Positions 35,597 through 44,040 of a stretch of DNA of 64,000 bases are shown piece by piece. The stretch covers positions 134,309 through 198,308 of the forward strand of contig NZ_BMRG01000010.1 in assembly GCF_014648515.1 (NCBI RefSeq), written 5' to 3'. A program made the translations under genes and the position numbers. The stretch comes from Saccharothrix coeruleofusca. GTDB taxonomy: Bacteria; Actinomycetota; Actinomycetes; Mycobacteriales; Pseudonocardiaceae. The notes beneath the pieces were generated by a model. That model made no database searches. It was not told the origin of the DNA and saw only the letters and a list, made by a program, of their open reading frames with translations. Within the stretch, counting starts at the first letter, position 1. Every line of letters starts with the position of its first letter.

Positions 35597-36466
35597 TCAC
35601 ACCGCGCGCAGCTGTTCGACCGCGGCCAGCGCCGCCTCGCCCATCGCCAGGTCCACGTCGATCCGCCGGGTGGCCAGCCGCTGGGTGCGCGCGAACACCG
35701 CGATCGCGTACCGGCCGCCGTCCGGGTACTGCGCCACACCGGCCTCCATGTGCAGGCCCGGCAGGGTGCCGGTCTTGGCCGCCACCCGCACTCCGGGCGG
35801 GAACCCGGACGCCAGCCGGGTCCAGGACATCTGCCGCGCCATCAGCTCCCGCACCATCGCGCACGCGGCGGGCGGCCCCGCCTCGTCGCGCCAGATCAGG
35901 GCCAGCAGCCGGGTGATCTCGCGCGCCGTGCTGGAGGTGGTGCGCTCGGGGTCGAACACGCGCAGCGACCGCACCCGCTCCTCGGACAGGGTGGCGAACA
36001 CCCGCGCGAACTCGGCCGCGTCGCGCGCCCCCACGTCGTCGAACATCGACTCCAGCAGCTGCCGCGGCCCGCCGAGCACCCGCGTGCGGGACAGCCCCAG
36101 CTCGGCGGCCAGCAGCGGCAGCACGTCCGGCCCGACCCGGCGCAGCAGCAGGTCGGCGGCGGTGTTGTCGCTGACCGACATGGTGAAGTAGGCCAGGTCG
36201 CGCAGGGACAGCTCCACGTCGTCGGCGCACCCGGCCGTGCCCCAGCCGCCCAACCGGTCGTGCGCGCGCACCAGCACCCGCTCGGCGGGGTCGACCTGCC
36301 CGGCCACCACCTGCCGCGCGAACTCCAGCACGAGCAGCACCTTGAACACCGACGCGATCACCACCTGCTCGTCGGCCCCCACGCCGACCTCGCGGCCGGT
36401 GTCGAGGTCGACCGCGTGCAGGCGCGCGTCGACGCCGACCTCGTCGAAGATCTCCGCGATGAGCAC
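35597..36466 (-). CDS. Class A beta-lactamase-like serine hydrolase, no signal peptide
   Basis: A 289-residue protein with the full set of penicillin-recognising motifs: S39-V-F-K42 (SxxK), SDN at 99-101 and KTG at 231-233. It matches the class A-type beta-lactamase2 fold, and could be a real beta-lactamase or another serine hydrolase; I saw no convincing Glu166-type omega loop. The N-terminus goes straight into the fold, with no signal peptide, and no upstream start supplies one, so the enzyme should be cytosolic, which is odd for a beta-lactamase. Divergent from a LysR gene 38 bases away, an arrangement reminiscent of ampR-ampC. Confidence 0.82.
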   Translation of the reverse strand: MLIAEIFDEVGVDARLHAVDLDTGREVGVGADEQVVIASVFKVLLVLEFARQVVAGQVDPAERVLVRAHDRLGGWGTAGCADDVELSLRDLAYFTMSVSDNTAADLLLRRVGPDVLPLLAAELGLSRTRVLGGPRQLLESMFDDVGARDAAEFARVFATLSEERVRSLRVFDPERTTSSTAREITRLLALIWRDEAGPPAACAMVRELMARQMSWTRLASGFPPGVRVAAKTGTLPGLHMEAGVAQYPDGGRYAIAVFARTQRLATRRIDVDLAMGEAALAAVEQLRAV

Positions 36467-36474
36467 GCCGCCAC

Positions 36475-36496
36475 GGTAGCCGGCGGCCGGCGTACC
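36475..36496. promoter_or_regulatory. Palindrome between the beta-lactamase-like and LysR genes
   Basis: GCCGGC-G-GCCGGC with flanking GGTA and TACC (one-base bulge) fills most of the 38-base gap between the two divergent start codons. It is a plausible regulator site, though GC-rich palindromes are easy to find here by chance. Confidence 0.4.
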
Positions 36497-36504
36497 TTCG
36501 GGCC

Positions 36505-37479
36505 GTGGATCTCCTCCGGCACCTGCGCCACTTCGCGGTGGTGGCGCAGGAGCTGCACTTCGGCCGCGCCGCCGAGGTGCTCGGCATCGCGCAACCCCCG
36601 CTGAGCCAGTCCGTCCAGCGGCTGGAGCGGGAGCTGGGCGTCGAGCTGTTCGACCGCTCCCGCCGCCGGGTCCGGCTCACCCCGGCGGGCGCGCTGCTGC
36701 TGGACCAGGCGCGCGGGCTGCTCGCGGCCGAGCAGCGGATGCGCACCCTGGCGCGCCTGGTGCGCGAGGGCGCGCTGGGGGTGCTGCGCGCGGGCGTGCC
36801 GCCCGAGACGCCCGCCGTCGTGCTCCAGGCCCTCCTGCGCGCACTGACCGAGCAGCTGCCCGGCCTCGACGTGGACCTGCAGGAGCTGACCACGGGGGAG
36901 CAGCTGCGGGCGCTGGCCGACGCCCGGCTCGACGTTGGGCTGGTCCACCACCCGGTCGAAGCCCCGGACCTGCGGTTCGGCCCGGTCGTGCGGACCAGGC
37001 TGGGGGTGCTGCTGCCGCGCGCGTCGCCGCTGGCGCGGCGCGCCGAACTGGCGCCTGCCGACCTCGCGGGCCACGACCTGGTCCTGCCGCCCCGCCCCAC
37101 CGCGCCGGGCTGGCACGACCACGTCCTGGACGTGTGCGGGCGGCACGGCTTCACCCCGGCCCGCGTCCGCCACGCCCGCGACACCGAGTTCCTGCTGGGC
37201 CTGGTGCTGGCCGGGCAGGGCGTCGCGTTCGAACCGGAGAGCACCGCGCGCCGCGAGGCGCGCGTGGTCTGGCGTCCCCTCACCGGGCACCCGCTGCACC
37301 GGAGCACCTCCGCCGCCTGGCCCGCGCAGTCGCCGCACCCGGCCGCCGAGCGGTTCGCGGCCATCGCCGCGGCGACGCTGGAGGAGCGCGCCCCGCAGCC
37401 GATGAGCGTGCCGCAGGCGGACCAGGACCGCCCCTGGAGCGTGGTGTACGCCCCGCACCCGGCCGACGCGGGCTGGTGA
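36505..37479 (+). CDS. LysR-family transcriptional regulator
   Basis: A 324-residue LTTR with a clean N-terminal HTH (LRHFAVVAQELHFGRAAEVLGI, AQPPLSQSVQRLERELGVELFDR) and an effector-binding domain from about residue 90. It is of ordinary length and is divergent from the class A beta-lactamase-like gene, so control of that gene is the natural guess (compare ampR). The effector and targets are unknown. GTG36505 is used; only 38 bases separate the start codons. Confidence 0.92.
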   Translation: MDLLRHLRHFAVVAQELHFGRAAEVLGIAQPPLSQSVQRLERELGVELFDRSRRRVRLTPAGALLLDQARGLLAAEQRMRTLARLVREGALGVLRAGVPPETPAVVLQALLRALTEQLPGLDVDLQELTTGEQLRALADARLDVGLVHHPVEAPDLRFGPVVRTRLGVLLPRASPLARRAELAPADLAGHDLVLPPRPTAPGWHDHVLDVCGRHGFTPARVRHARDTEFLLGLVLAGQGVAFEPESTARREARVVWRPLTGHPLHRSTSAAWPAQSPHPAAERFAAIAAATLEERAPQPMSVPQADQDRPWSVVYAPHPADAGW

Positions 37480-37741
37480 TCGCCCCTCAGGCTGTTTCCG
37501 AATGGGGAACCGCGCGTGAACAACGCCCGACCTGCCGGAGTTCTTTCGTCCGCGCACTATAGGCCCGTACGTCTGCTCAAGCTCGGAAACGAACACTAAC
37601 ACCATCGCCCCTTCAACAACCACAGCTCCGTTGGCGGGATCACCTTATTGAGTGAAACGATTATCCGAGCGGTGTGTCCCGGTTCGCGCCCAATGTAGGG
37701 TTCGAATCGCCGTTGGAAGGTCGACTGGGAGGTTCGGCTCG
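37480..37741. other. Intergenic stretch before the TTA-containing gene
   Basis: About 260 bases with lower GC content than the flanks and no supported gene. It must hold the promoter of the gene starting at 37742; GGGAGG a few bases before that start is its likely ribosome-binding site. No repeat or palindrome stood out. Confidence 0.4.
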
Positions 37742-38233
37742 GTGAGCTACGAACACGAGAACGCCTTATTCGTGAACCGCTTGAACGGGGGCACGCTCTT
37801 TGTGGTGAATGGTGTCGCCGACGGGGCGGATGTCGGCTGCGTTCGCTATTCCACCTGGGACAAGAACAGGCGGCACCGGTGGACGGTCCGGAAAGTGGCG
37901 GAAGAGAACGGTCGCGACGTCATGACCATCGAGGTGGCTGATGGCGGCAAGGTTTTCTGCGTCGACGCCGGTGACGCCAAGATCAGTCAGGGGATTCCCG
38001 TCAAGATCAGGGAACGGGACGGCTCCGACCGGCAGAAGTGGTATTTCGCGCCCGATCCGATCACCGACGGGAAGTTGATCAACATCTGGTCGTATTCGAA
38101 CTGGTCCGCCGCGCTGACGCTGCACACGGTTGATCCCGAGTGGGATCGGGTCGTTCTGGACAGGAGCTTCTTCTCGGACAGTCAGTTGTGGTACCAGGAC
38201 GGCAGCCACTACCACGACGAAATTCCGGACTAG
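37742..38233 (+). CDS. Beta-trefoil (ricin-B-like) lectin-type protein with a TTA codon
   Basis: A 163-residue protein. Trp/Gln spacing and three imperfect repeats (WTVRKVAEENG, KWYFAPDPITDGKLINIWSYSN, QLWYQDG) look like a beta-trefoil of the ricin B-type, so carbohydrate or protein binding is likely. It has no signal peptide. Codon nine is TTA (37766-37768), rare in this kind of genome and read in Streptomyces by the developmentally controlled bldA tRNA. Base use is also more AT-rich than the neighbours. Both suggest late expression or recent arrival. GTG37742 follows GGGAGG. Confidence 0.7.
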   Translation: MSYEHENALFVNRLNGGTLFVVNGVADGADVGCVRYSTWDKNRRHRWTVRKVAEENGRDVMTIEVADGGKVFCVDAGDAKISQGIPVKIRERDGSDRQKWYFAPDPITDGKLINIWSYSNWSAALTLHTVDPEWDRVVLDRSFFSDSQLWYQDGSHYHDEIPD

Positions 38234-38354
38234 CGTCTCGCCGCAGGTCCTGATCAGGCTGTTGGTCGTTCTTCTGGCCGGTTCGGACATGCTGTCCTCG
38301 CACGGTTGGCGTCACTGTGGAGATGACTGACGCCGCGCCGCCTGGCCCAGTGCG

Positions 38355-38419
38355 GTCTCCGCCTCCTGGGTCGGGCGCGTCACCAGCCGTCGACTCGCCC
38401 GACCCAGCAGCGCGGAGAC
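38355..38419 (-). terminator. Long hairpin at the end of the type III PKS operon
   Basis: CTGGGTCGGGCG pairs with CGCCCGACCCAG (12 bp) and, outside an internal bulge, GTCTCCGC pairs with GCGGAGAC (8 bp). It lies six bases after the stop codon of the FAD hydroxylase on the minus strand. Confidence 0.75.
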
Positions 38420-38425
38420 AGCTCC

Positions 38426-39988
38426 TCAGAGGGCCGGTGCGCGGCCGGGCAGGGCGGCGCAGAGCGCGACCGGGTCGCGCCCGGCCCGCAGGACCGCGCC
38501 GTCGGGGCGGACCAGGGCCGCCCGCGCGCGCCCCCGGCGCAGCCAGGAGTGCAGCTCCTCGCCGGGACGGGTCACCACCAGGACGGCTCCGCGCCGCCGC
38601 ACGGCGGCCCGCAGCTCGGGCGGGTCGGCCCGCGAGGTGACCACCGCGAAGCGCCCGGCGGCCACGTCGTCGAAGCGGCGGCCGTCGCCGAGCACCGCGT
38701 TCGGGCACAGCCCGCCCGCCAGGCCGCCGCGCAGCGGGGGCCGCCGCACCAGCTCGGAACGGCGCAGCGCGGGCGTCTCGCTGCTGAGCACCCGGTCCCG
38801 CAGGCCGGGCAGCAGCCGCAGCCGGGGGACCACCGCGCCGCGCAGCAGGTCGCCGACCCGCCCGCCCTCGGTCATGGCGGCCCCCAGCAGCCTGGCCAGC
38901 GCGATCATCACGCGCACGTGCGGGGCGCGTTCGGCCTGGTAGGTGTCCAGCGCGGACTCCGGCAGGGTTGCGTCGAGCACCCCGGCGAGCTTCCAGCACA
39001 GGTTGGCCGCGTCGCGCAGGCCCGCCCCCAGTCCCTGGCCGGTGAACGGGGGCGTGAGGTGGGCGGCGTCGCCGAGGAGGAAGACGCCGCGGTCCCGCCA
39101 CCGGTCGGCGACCTGCGCGCGGAAGGTGTACTCGGCCACGCGCACCAGCGCCGAGTCCTCCAGCGGCACGCCACCGGTCCACGGTGAGATCAGCGGGCGC
39201 AGCTCGGCCATCGTGCCGAAGTCCTCGGCGCTCTCGCCGGGCGCGAGCCGGAACTCCCAGCGGTAGCGGGTCCGGCCGACCCGCATGAACGTCGCCGGGC
39301 GGTCGCGGTCGCACACCTGGTGCACACCCTCCCAGGCGTCGAGCGGGGCCGCGGTGGCCACGTCCACGACCAGCCAGCGCTGGGTGAAGCCCAGATCGCG
39401 GACCACCGCCCCGATCGCGGCGCGGGTGAGGCTGTTGGCGCCGTCGCAGCCCAGCGCGTACCGCGCGTGGACGGTGTGGGACCGGCCGGTGGCGCGGTCG
39501 GTGAACTCCACCCGCACCGGCCCGTCGCCGTCCTGCGCGATCGCGGTGACCTCCGCCCGCCCGCGCAGCTCGACGCCCGCGTGCCGCGCCAGGTTCGCGC
39601 GCAGCAGCCGCTCCAGCTCCGGCTGGTCGAACATGCTGGCCTCGGGGTAGCCGTGCCTGCCCGCGTCGGCAGCGCGCCGGAACTCGGCCAGCACCCGCCG
39701 GTCCCGGTCCACCAGCCGCAGGCCCCGGCACGGCCACGAGATCGCGGCGAACTCCTCGCCCAGCCCCAGGCGGGCCAGCACGCGGTGCACCTCGTCGTCG
39801 AGGTGCACCGCGCGGGGACGCGGGTAGGCCGACCCCCACCGCTCCAGCACCAGGCACTCGACGCCGTGGCGGGCCAGCAGCGTCGCGGCGGTGAGCCCGG
39901 TCGGCCCGGCGCCGACCACGACGACCGGCACGTCCACCGCGTCCACCGCGTCCGCAGTCTCGTCCGCAGTCTCGTCGACGCCGGTCAC
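38426..39988 (-). CDS. FAD-dependent aromatic hydroxylase (PHBH-type)
   Basis: A 520-residue flavoprotein monooxygenase. Seen: VVVVGAGPTGLTAA dinucleotide fold near residue 20, the DG-type fingerprint region YALGCDGANS, and the second FAD motif GDAAHLTPPFTGQGLGAGLRDAANLCWKL, then an aromatic-hydroxylase C-terminal domain. It should use NAD(P)H and O2 to hydroxylate a phenol. GTG39988 overlaps the PKS stop (GTGA), so it is coupled to the polyketide synthase. It probably oxidises the phenolic lipid or naphthol made by the PKS, as SrsC-type flavoproteins do in Streptomyces. The substrate is inferred. Confidence 0.9.
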   Translation of the reverse strand: MTGVDETADETADAVDAVDVPVVVVGAGPTGLTAATLLARHGVECLVLERWGSAYPRPRAVHLDDEVHRVLARLGLGEEFAAISWPCRGLRLVDRDRRVLAEFRRAADAGRHGYPEASMFDQPELERLLRANLARHAGVELRGRAEVTAIAQDGDGPVRVEFTDRATGRSHTVHARYALGCDGANSLTRAAIGAVVRDLGFTQRWLVVDVATAAPLDAWEGVHQVCDRDRPATFMRVGRTRYRWEFRLAPGESAEDFGTMAELRPLISPWTGGVPLEDSALVRVAEYTFRAQVADRWRDRGVFLLGDAAHLTPPFTGQGLGAGLRDAANLCWKLAGVLDATLPESALDTYQAERAPHVRVMIALARLLGAAMTEGGRVGDLLRGAVVPRLRLLPGLRDRVLSSETPALRRSELVRRPPLRGGLAGGLCPNAVLGDGRRFDDVAAGRFAVVTSRADPPELRAAVRRRGAVLVVTRPGEELHSWLRRGRARAALVRPDGAVLRAGRDPVALCAALPGRAPAL

Positions 39989-41088
39989 GTGACGCGCAGC
40001 AGCGCCGCGCACAGCGTCAGCCCCGGCCCGAACGCCATGGCCACCACGGGGTCGCCGGGGCGCAGGCCGCCGCGGCTGAGCAGCCGGTCCAGCACCAGCA
40101 GCACGGTCGCCGAGGAGCAGTTGCCGTGCTCGCGCAGCACGTGCCGGGAGTGCTCCAGCGCGGCGGCCGGGAGGTCCAGCTCCCGCTCCACGGTCGCCAG
40201 GATGCGCGGCCCGCCGGGGTGCACGGCCCAGCCCCGCACGTCCGACGGCACCAGTCCGTGCTCGGCGAGCAGATCCTCCACCTCGGTGCCCACGTGCTTG
40301 CCCAGCACCTCGGGCACGTGCGGGGACAGGTCCATGCGGAACCCGTGGTCGGTGATCCGCCACGTCATGTGGTCGCGGGTGGTGACGTCGGTGTGGCTGG
40401 CGGTGCCGAGCAGCTCGAGGCCGCCGGGGGCGTCGCCGGGCCGCAGGACGATCGCCGCGGCGGCGTCGCTGAACAGGGCGTGCGACACCACCTGCTGCAC
40501 CTCGCGGGTGGGCGGCTGCAGGTGCAGGGAGGTCAGCTCGACGCACAGCAGCACCGCCGGGCGCTGGTGCGCGACGACGAAGTCCGCGGTGGCCGCCAGC
40601 GCGGGCAGGGCCGCGTAGCAGCCCATGTGCCCGACGAGCAGCCGCCGGGCCCGGTCGGGCAGGTCCAGCGACGCGGCCAGCAGGGTGTCCAGGCCCGGCG
40701 CGGTGTAGCCGGTGCAGGAGACCACGGTGAGCTGGCCGACGTCGGCGGGGGTGAGACCGGCGGACTCGATCGCTGCGGTGGCGGCGGCGTGCCCCAGTCC
40801 GGGCGCGAACTCCTCGTAGCGCCGCATCCGCGCGTCGGTCGACGTGCCGGACAGGTCCTCGTCCAGCGGGCTGACCACCGCGTGCCTGCGGGAGACCGCC
40901 ACCGAGCGGAAGATCCGCTCCGCGACGCGGCTGCCGCCGAAGTGCTCGCGGAAGTAGCCGTCCCACACCGCCTGCTGGTCGAAGGCGCGCGGCAGCGCGG
41001 TGCCGACGCCGGTGACGTGCGCGCTCACCACCTGGGCACCCGTGTGGTGCTCCCCGTCCGCTGGTGCGCTGGTGCGGTCAACCCTCAT
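39985..41088 (-). CDS. Type III polyketide synthase
   Basis: A 367-residue chalcone-synthase-like enzyme. Seen: the nucleophile in GHMGCYAALPAL (Cys157), the catalytic His in VHPGGPRIL (His290) and Asn in EHGNCSSATVL (Asn323), the Cys-His-Asn triad of type III PKSs. The surrounding sequence is more like the alkylresorcinol/alkylpyrone group than the THN synthases, in my judgement. It condenses malonyl-CoA onto a fatty or aromatic CoA starter. The starter and product cannot be read. Its start overlaps the stop of the methyltransferase (ATGA), and its own stop overlaps the hydroxylase start. Confidence 0.92.
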   Translation of the reverse strand: MRVDRTSAPADGEHHTGAQVVSAHVTGVGTALPRAFDQQAVWDGYFREHFGGSRVAERIFRSVAVSRRHAVVSPLDEDLSGTSTDARMRRYEEFAPGLGHAAATAAIESAGLTPADVGQLTVVSCTGYTAPGLDTLLAASLDLPDRARRLLVGHMGCYAALPALAATADFVVAHQRPAVLLCVELTSLHLQPPTREVQQVVSHALFSDAAAAIVLRPGDAPGGLELLGTASHTDVTTRDHMTWRITDHGFRMDLSPHVPEVLGKHVGTEVEDLLAEHGLVPSDVRGWAVHPGGPRILATVERELDLPAAALEHSRHVLREHGNCSSATVLLVLDRLLSRGGLRPGDPVVAMAFGPGLTLCAALLRVT

Positions 41089-41810
41089 CCCCCCTCACGG
41101 CCGGCCTTGACGCCGACCCCCTGGAACAGCACGGCGGTCATCCGGGTCGGCACCATCGCCACGTCGGCGGCGCGCCCGGACAGCCAGGCCACCAGACCCG
41201 GCACAGAGGGGCGGATACCCCGCAGAGCCAGCCGCACACCGTGACGTGCGCACTCGCGCACCAGCGCCGCGCGGTCCACCAGCAGGGCCGGGTCGTGCAC
41301 CCCGCGCGGAGCAAGGCCGGGCACCCGCTCGGCGACGCCGATGGCCAGCAGGCGGCACAGCGCGGTGGCGGCCAGCGAGTCCAGCACCAGCAGCCCGCCG
41401 GGGCGCAGCACGCGGCACGCCTCCGCGACGGCGGCCCGCAGGTCGGGCACGTGCTCCAGGATCTCCCCGGCCACCACGACGTCGGCCGACCCGTCGGCGG
41501 CGGGCACGGCGAGCACGTCGCCCCGCACCGCGTCGACACCGTGGGCGCGTGCCTGGACCGGGGCCGAGGGCGACAGGTCCACGCCGACGTGCCGGTAGCC
41601 CTTGTCGCGCACGTGCGGGGCGAGCAGACCCGCCCCGCAGCCCAGGTCCAGCAGGACCGCGCCGGGGCGGGTGGCGGGCGGCACGAGCGCGGCCCTGGCC
41701 ACGGCCAGCCAGTGCAGCATCGCGAACGCACCCCTCGGCCGCCACCACTGGTCGGCCAGCAGCTCGTAGAGCCGCTGGTCGTTCCTCGGCAGCTCGCCCA
41801 GCCGGCACAC
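41085..41810 (-). CDS. UbiG-like SAM-dependent O-methyltransferase
   Basis: A 241-residue methyltransferase. Seen: LDLGCGAGLLAPHV (motif I), VGVDLS, then ADVVVAGEILEHVPDL and the CRVLRPGGLLVL post-motif. The N-terminus (LYELLADQWWRPRGAFAMLHW) is close to the start of UbiG-type ubiquinone O-methyltransferases. It would methylate a phenol of the PKS product. GTG41810 has a G-rich Shine-Dalgarno in front; ATG41855 upstream is the alternative and would overlap the divergent UbiA gene. Its end overlaps the PKS start. Confidence 0.87.
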   Translation of the reverse strand: MCRLGELPRNDQRLYELLADQWWRPRGAFAMLHWLAVARAALVPPATRPGAVLLDLGCGAGLLAPHVRDKGYRHVGVDLSPSAPVQARAHGVDAVRGDVLAVPAADGSADVVVAGEILEHVPDLRAAVAEACRVLRPGGLLVLDSLAATALCRLLAIGVAERVPGLAPRGVHDPALLVDRAALVRECARHGVRLALRGIRPSVPGLVAWLSGRAADVAMVPTRMTAVLFQGVGVKAGREGG

Positions 41811-41819
41811 TGGCCCCCC

Positions 41820-42644
41820 GTGCCGCGTCTGCCCGCTCTGGTCCGTGCCTGCCATCCGCTGCCCGCCCTCGCCGTCACCGCCGTGTCCACCGCCGTCGCC
41901 GCCACCGCGGGCCGCACGGGCTGGGGGTTGGTCGGGGTCGCCGCCGCCGTGCTGACCGGCCAGCTGTCGGTCGGGTGGCTCAACGACGCCCTCGACGCCC
42001 GGCGCGACGCCGCGGTGGACCGGCGCGACAAGCCGGTGGTCACCGGTGAGGTCAGCAGGCGGTCGGTCGCCGTCGCCGCCGGGATCGCCGCGCCGCTGGC
42101 GGTCGTCCTGTCCCTGCTCGCGGGCCCGCTCGCCGCCGCCGCCCACGTGGTCGCGCTGATCTCCGCCTGGGCCTACGACCTCGGGCTGAAGGGCACCGCC
42201 TTCTCCGTGGCCCCCTACGCGGTGTCCTTCGGGCTGCTGCCCGCCTACCTGGTGATCGGCACGCCGGGCCACCCCTGGCCGCCCGCCTGGCTGGTGGCGG
42301 CCGGGGCGGTGCTGGGCAGCGCCGCCCACTTCGCCAACGTCCTGCCCGACATCGACGACGACCTCGCCACCGGGGTCCGCGGCCTGCCGCACCGCCTCGG
42401 TGCGCGCGCCAGCGCCGTGCTGGCCGCCGCCCTGGTGCTGCTCGCCTCGGTGGTCCTGGTGCTCGGCCCCGCCGGTCCGGTCTCGCCTGCCGGGCTGGTG
42501 GCGCTGCCCCTGTCGGTCGCGGTCCTGGTGGTCGGCGGGCTGCGCGCCCGGCGCCCCGGTTCCCGAGCGGCGTTCAACGCCCTGCTGCTGGTGGCCGTCA
42601 TCGACGTGGTGCTGCTGGTCGTCACCGGGGCCGCGGCCCTGTGA
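41820..42644 (+). CDS. UbiA-family prenyltransferase
   Basis: A 274-residue intramembrane prenyltransferase with about nine hydrophobic helices. Both Asp-rich motifs are visible: NDALDARRDAAVDRRDK (first) and NVLPDIDDDLATG (second), which bind the Mg-diphosphate of the prenyl donor. It transfers an isoprenyl chain to an aromatic or quinone acceptor. GTG41820 is the probable start, as the N-terminus RLPALVRACHPLPAL is UbiA-like; no clear ribosome-binding site. Divergent from the PKS operon, with only nine bases between start codons, so it is likely part of the same pathway. Confidence 0.87.
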   Translation: MPRLPALVRACHPLPALAVTAVSTAVAATAGRTGWGLVGVAAAVLTGQLSVGWLNDALDARRDAAVDRRDKPVVTGEVSRRSVAVAAGIAAPLAVVLSLLAGPLAAAAHVVALISAWAYDLGLKGTAFSVAPYAVSFGLLPAYLVIGTPGHPWPPAWLVAAGAVLGSAAHFANVLPDIDDDLATGVRGLPHRLGARASAVLAAALVLLASVVLVLGPAGPVSPAGLVALPLSVAVLVVGGLRARRPGSRAAFNALLLVAVIDVVLLVVTGAAAL

Positions 42645-42848
42645 CGGCCGCTCCCGCCGCACGGGTGCCCCGGTGACCGCCGCGACCTCGTCGCCAAGTG
42701 AGCGCATGATCCCGAGTACCCGGTGCGGTGGGTGAGCAGTCGACCCGTTCCCCGTCTCCACCCGGTGAGGCGGGTCTTGTGGCGCGGGCGGGCGCGATGC
42801 GATCATTCCCGCCATGTCGATGCGAAGGGGCGGTAGCGCCCTCGGCCG

Positions 42849-44027
42849 GTGAGCCGCAGGCGCCGTCGCGGCGCTGCCCGTCATCAGTTCCCCTCTTCCC
42901 CTGCGGTTCCGGTCGACGCCGAGCGCTGGTGGCGTGCCGTGGCGTTGTGCGACGAGTGGCGGACCCACGCGCTCACCACCGGGCCCGCCGACCGGGTGAC
43001 CACCGAGGCCGCGATCTCGGCGCTCTACCGGATGGCCGACCGACCGCCACCGGAGTTCACCTGGGTCGACTCGCCTCGCGCGGCCCTGCGCCTGGTGCCT
43101 CCCGGACCTATCCGCAACCTCGGGCGCGACCAGGAGCACGGCGTCGCCAACGCCATCGCCGACCGGTGGAGCGCGTTGCGGTGGCGGCTGACCAGGCAGC
43201 TGCCACAGCGCGACTGGACGCTGCCGTGGCGAGGTGATGCGCTGGACGGGCTGCGCGCCGGGCGCGCACCCGCCGAGATCGCGGAAACCCACCTCCTGGA
43301 GCCGCTGCGCGGCCTGGTGCGCGACCGGGTGGCCGGGTTCGTGCGCGCCGAACTGGGCGAGACCGTCGGATTGTGCTGGTACGGCCAGCACGAGAGCGAC
43401 TGGATCGCGCGGTTGGAGGTGTACGCGGTGCTGGGCGACCTGTCGCCGAGCGCCGAGGACCGCGCGGAACTGGACCTGTGGGCGGTGCTCGCGCGCTCGT
43501 GCGGCTGGTGGTGGCCCCGCGAGGGCCGCTGCGTGGTCTCCGAACGGCCGGTCGCGGTCCACCTCGAACCGGGCGAGGACCCGCGCCCGCACCACGCGAG
43601 CGGCCCTGCGGTGGCCTACGGCGACGGGTTCGCCTTGCACGCGTGGCATGGCACCCGCGTGCCGGCCTGGGTGATCGAGGACCCGACGCCCGAACGCATC
43701 GCGGCCGAGCGCAACGCCGAGGTGCGCCGCTGCGCCGTGGAGCGCCTGGGGTGGGCGGAGTTCATCGACGGCGCGGGGCTGGTGCTGGTGGGCACCGCCC
43801 CCGACCCCGGCAACGACGGGCACGAGCTGCGGCTCTACGACCAGCCCCCCGACTGGGGGCCGCACCAGCGGCTCCTGGTGACCGTCAACGGGTCCGTCGA
43901 GCGCGACGGCACCCGCCGCAGGTACGGCCTGCGCGTCCCGGCGTGGTTCGACGACCCCGTGGACGCCGCCGCCTGGACCTACGGCCTCACGGGCGCTCAG
44001 TACGCCCTCCTCGTCCGACGAACCTGA
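42849..44027 (+). CDS. DUF6745-like protein, 392 aa
   Basis: A soluble 392-residue protein. The C-terminal half carries the family's marks as I remember them: SCGWWWPREGRCVVSERP, HHASGPAVAYGDGFALHAWHGTRVPAWV, ERNAEVRRCAVERLGW, NGSVERDGTRRRYGLRVP, and the AAAWTYGLTGAQY end. No enzyme motif is recognised. Many actinomycetes carry several such genes. It is followed after 13 bases by a small gene on the same strand that I take as a partner. GTG42849 has a weak ribosome-binding site; other in-frame starts are possible. Confidence 0.8.
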   Translation: MSRRRRRGAARHQFPSSPAVPVDAERWWRAVALCDEWRTHALTTGPADRVTTEAAISALYRMADRPPPEFTWVDSPRAALRLVPPGPIRNLGRDQEHGVANAIADRWSALRWRLTRQLPQRDWTLPWRGDALDGLRAGRAPAEIAETHLLEPLRGLVRDRVAGFVRAELGETVGLCWYGQHESDWIARLEVYAVLGDLSPSAEDRAELDLWAVLARSCGWWWPREGRCVVSERPVAVHLEPGEDPRPHHASGPAVAYGDGFALHAWHGTRVPAWVIEDPTPERIAAERNAEVRRCAVERLGWAEFIDGAGLVLVGTAPDPGNDGHELRLYDQPPDWGPHQRLLVTVNGSVERDGTRRRYGLRVPAWFDDPVDAAAWTYGLTGAQYALLVRRT

Positions 44028-44040
44028 AGCAGAGGTGCCG

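Noticed and set aside
36475-36496. GC-rich palindrome as a certain LysR operator
   Set aside because: Kept only as a low-confidence feature: GCCGGC-type dyads occur by chance in such DNA and it lacks the T-N11-A form.
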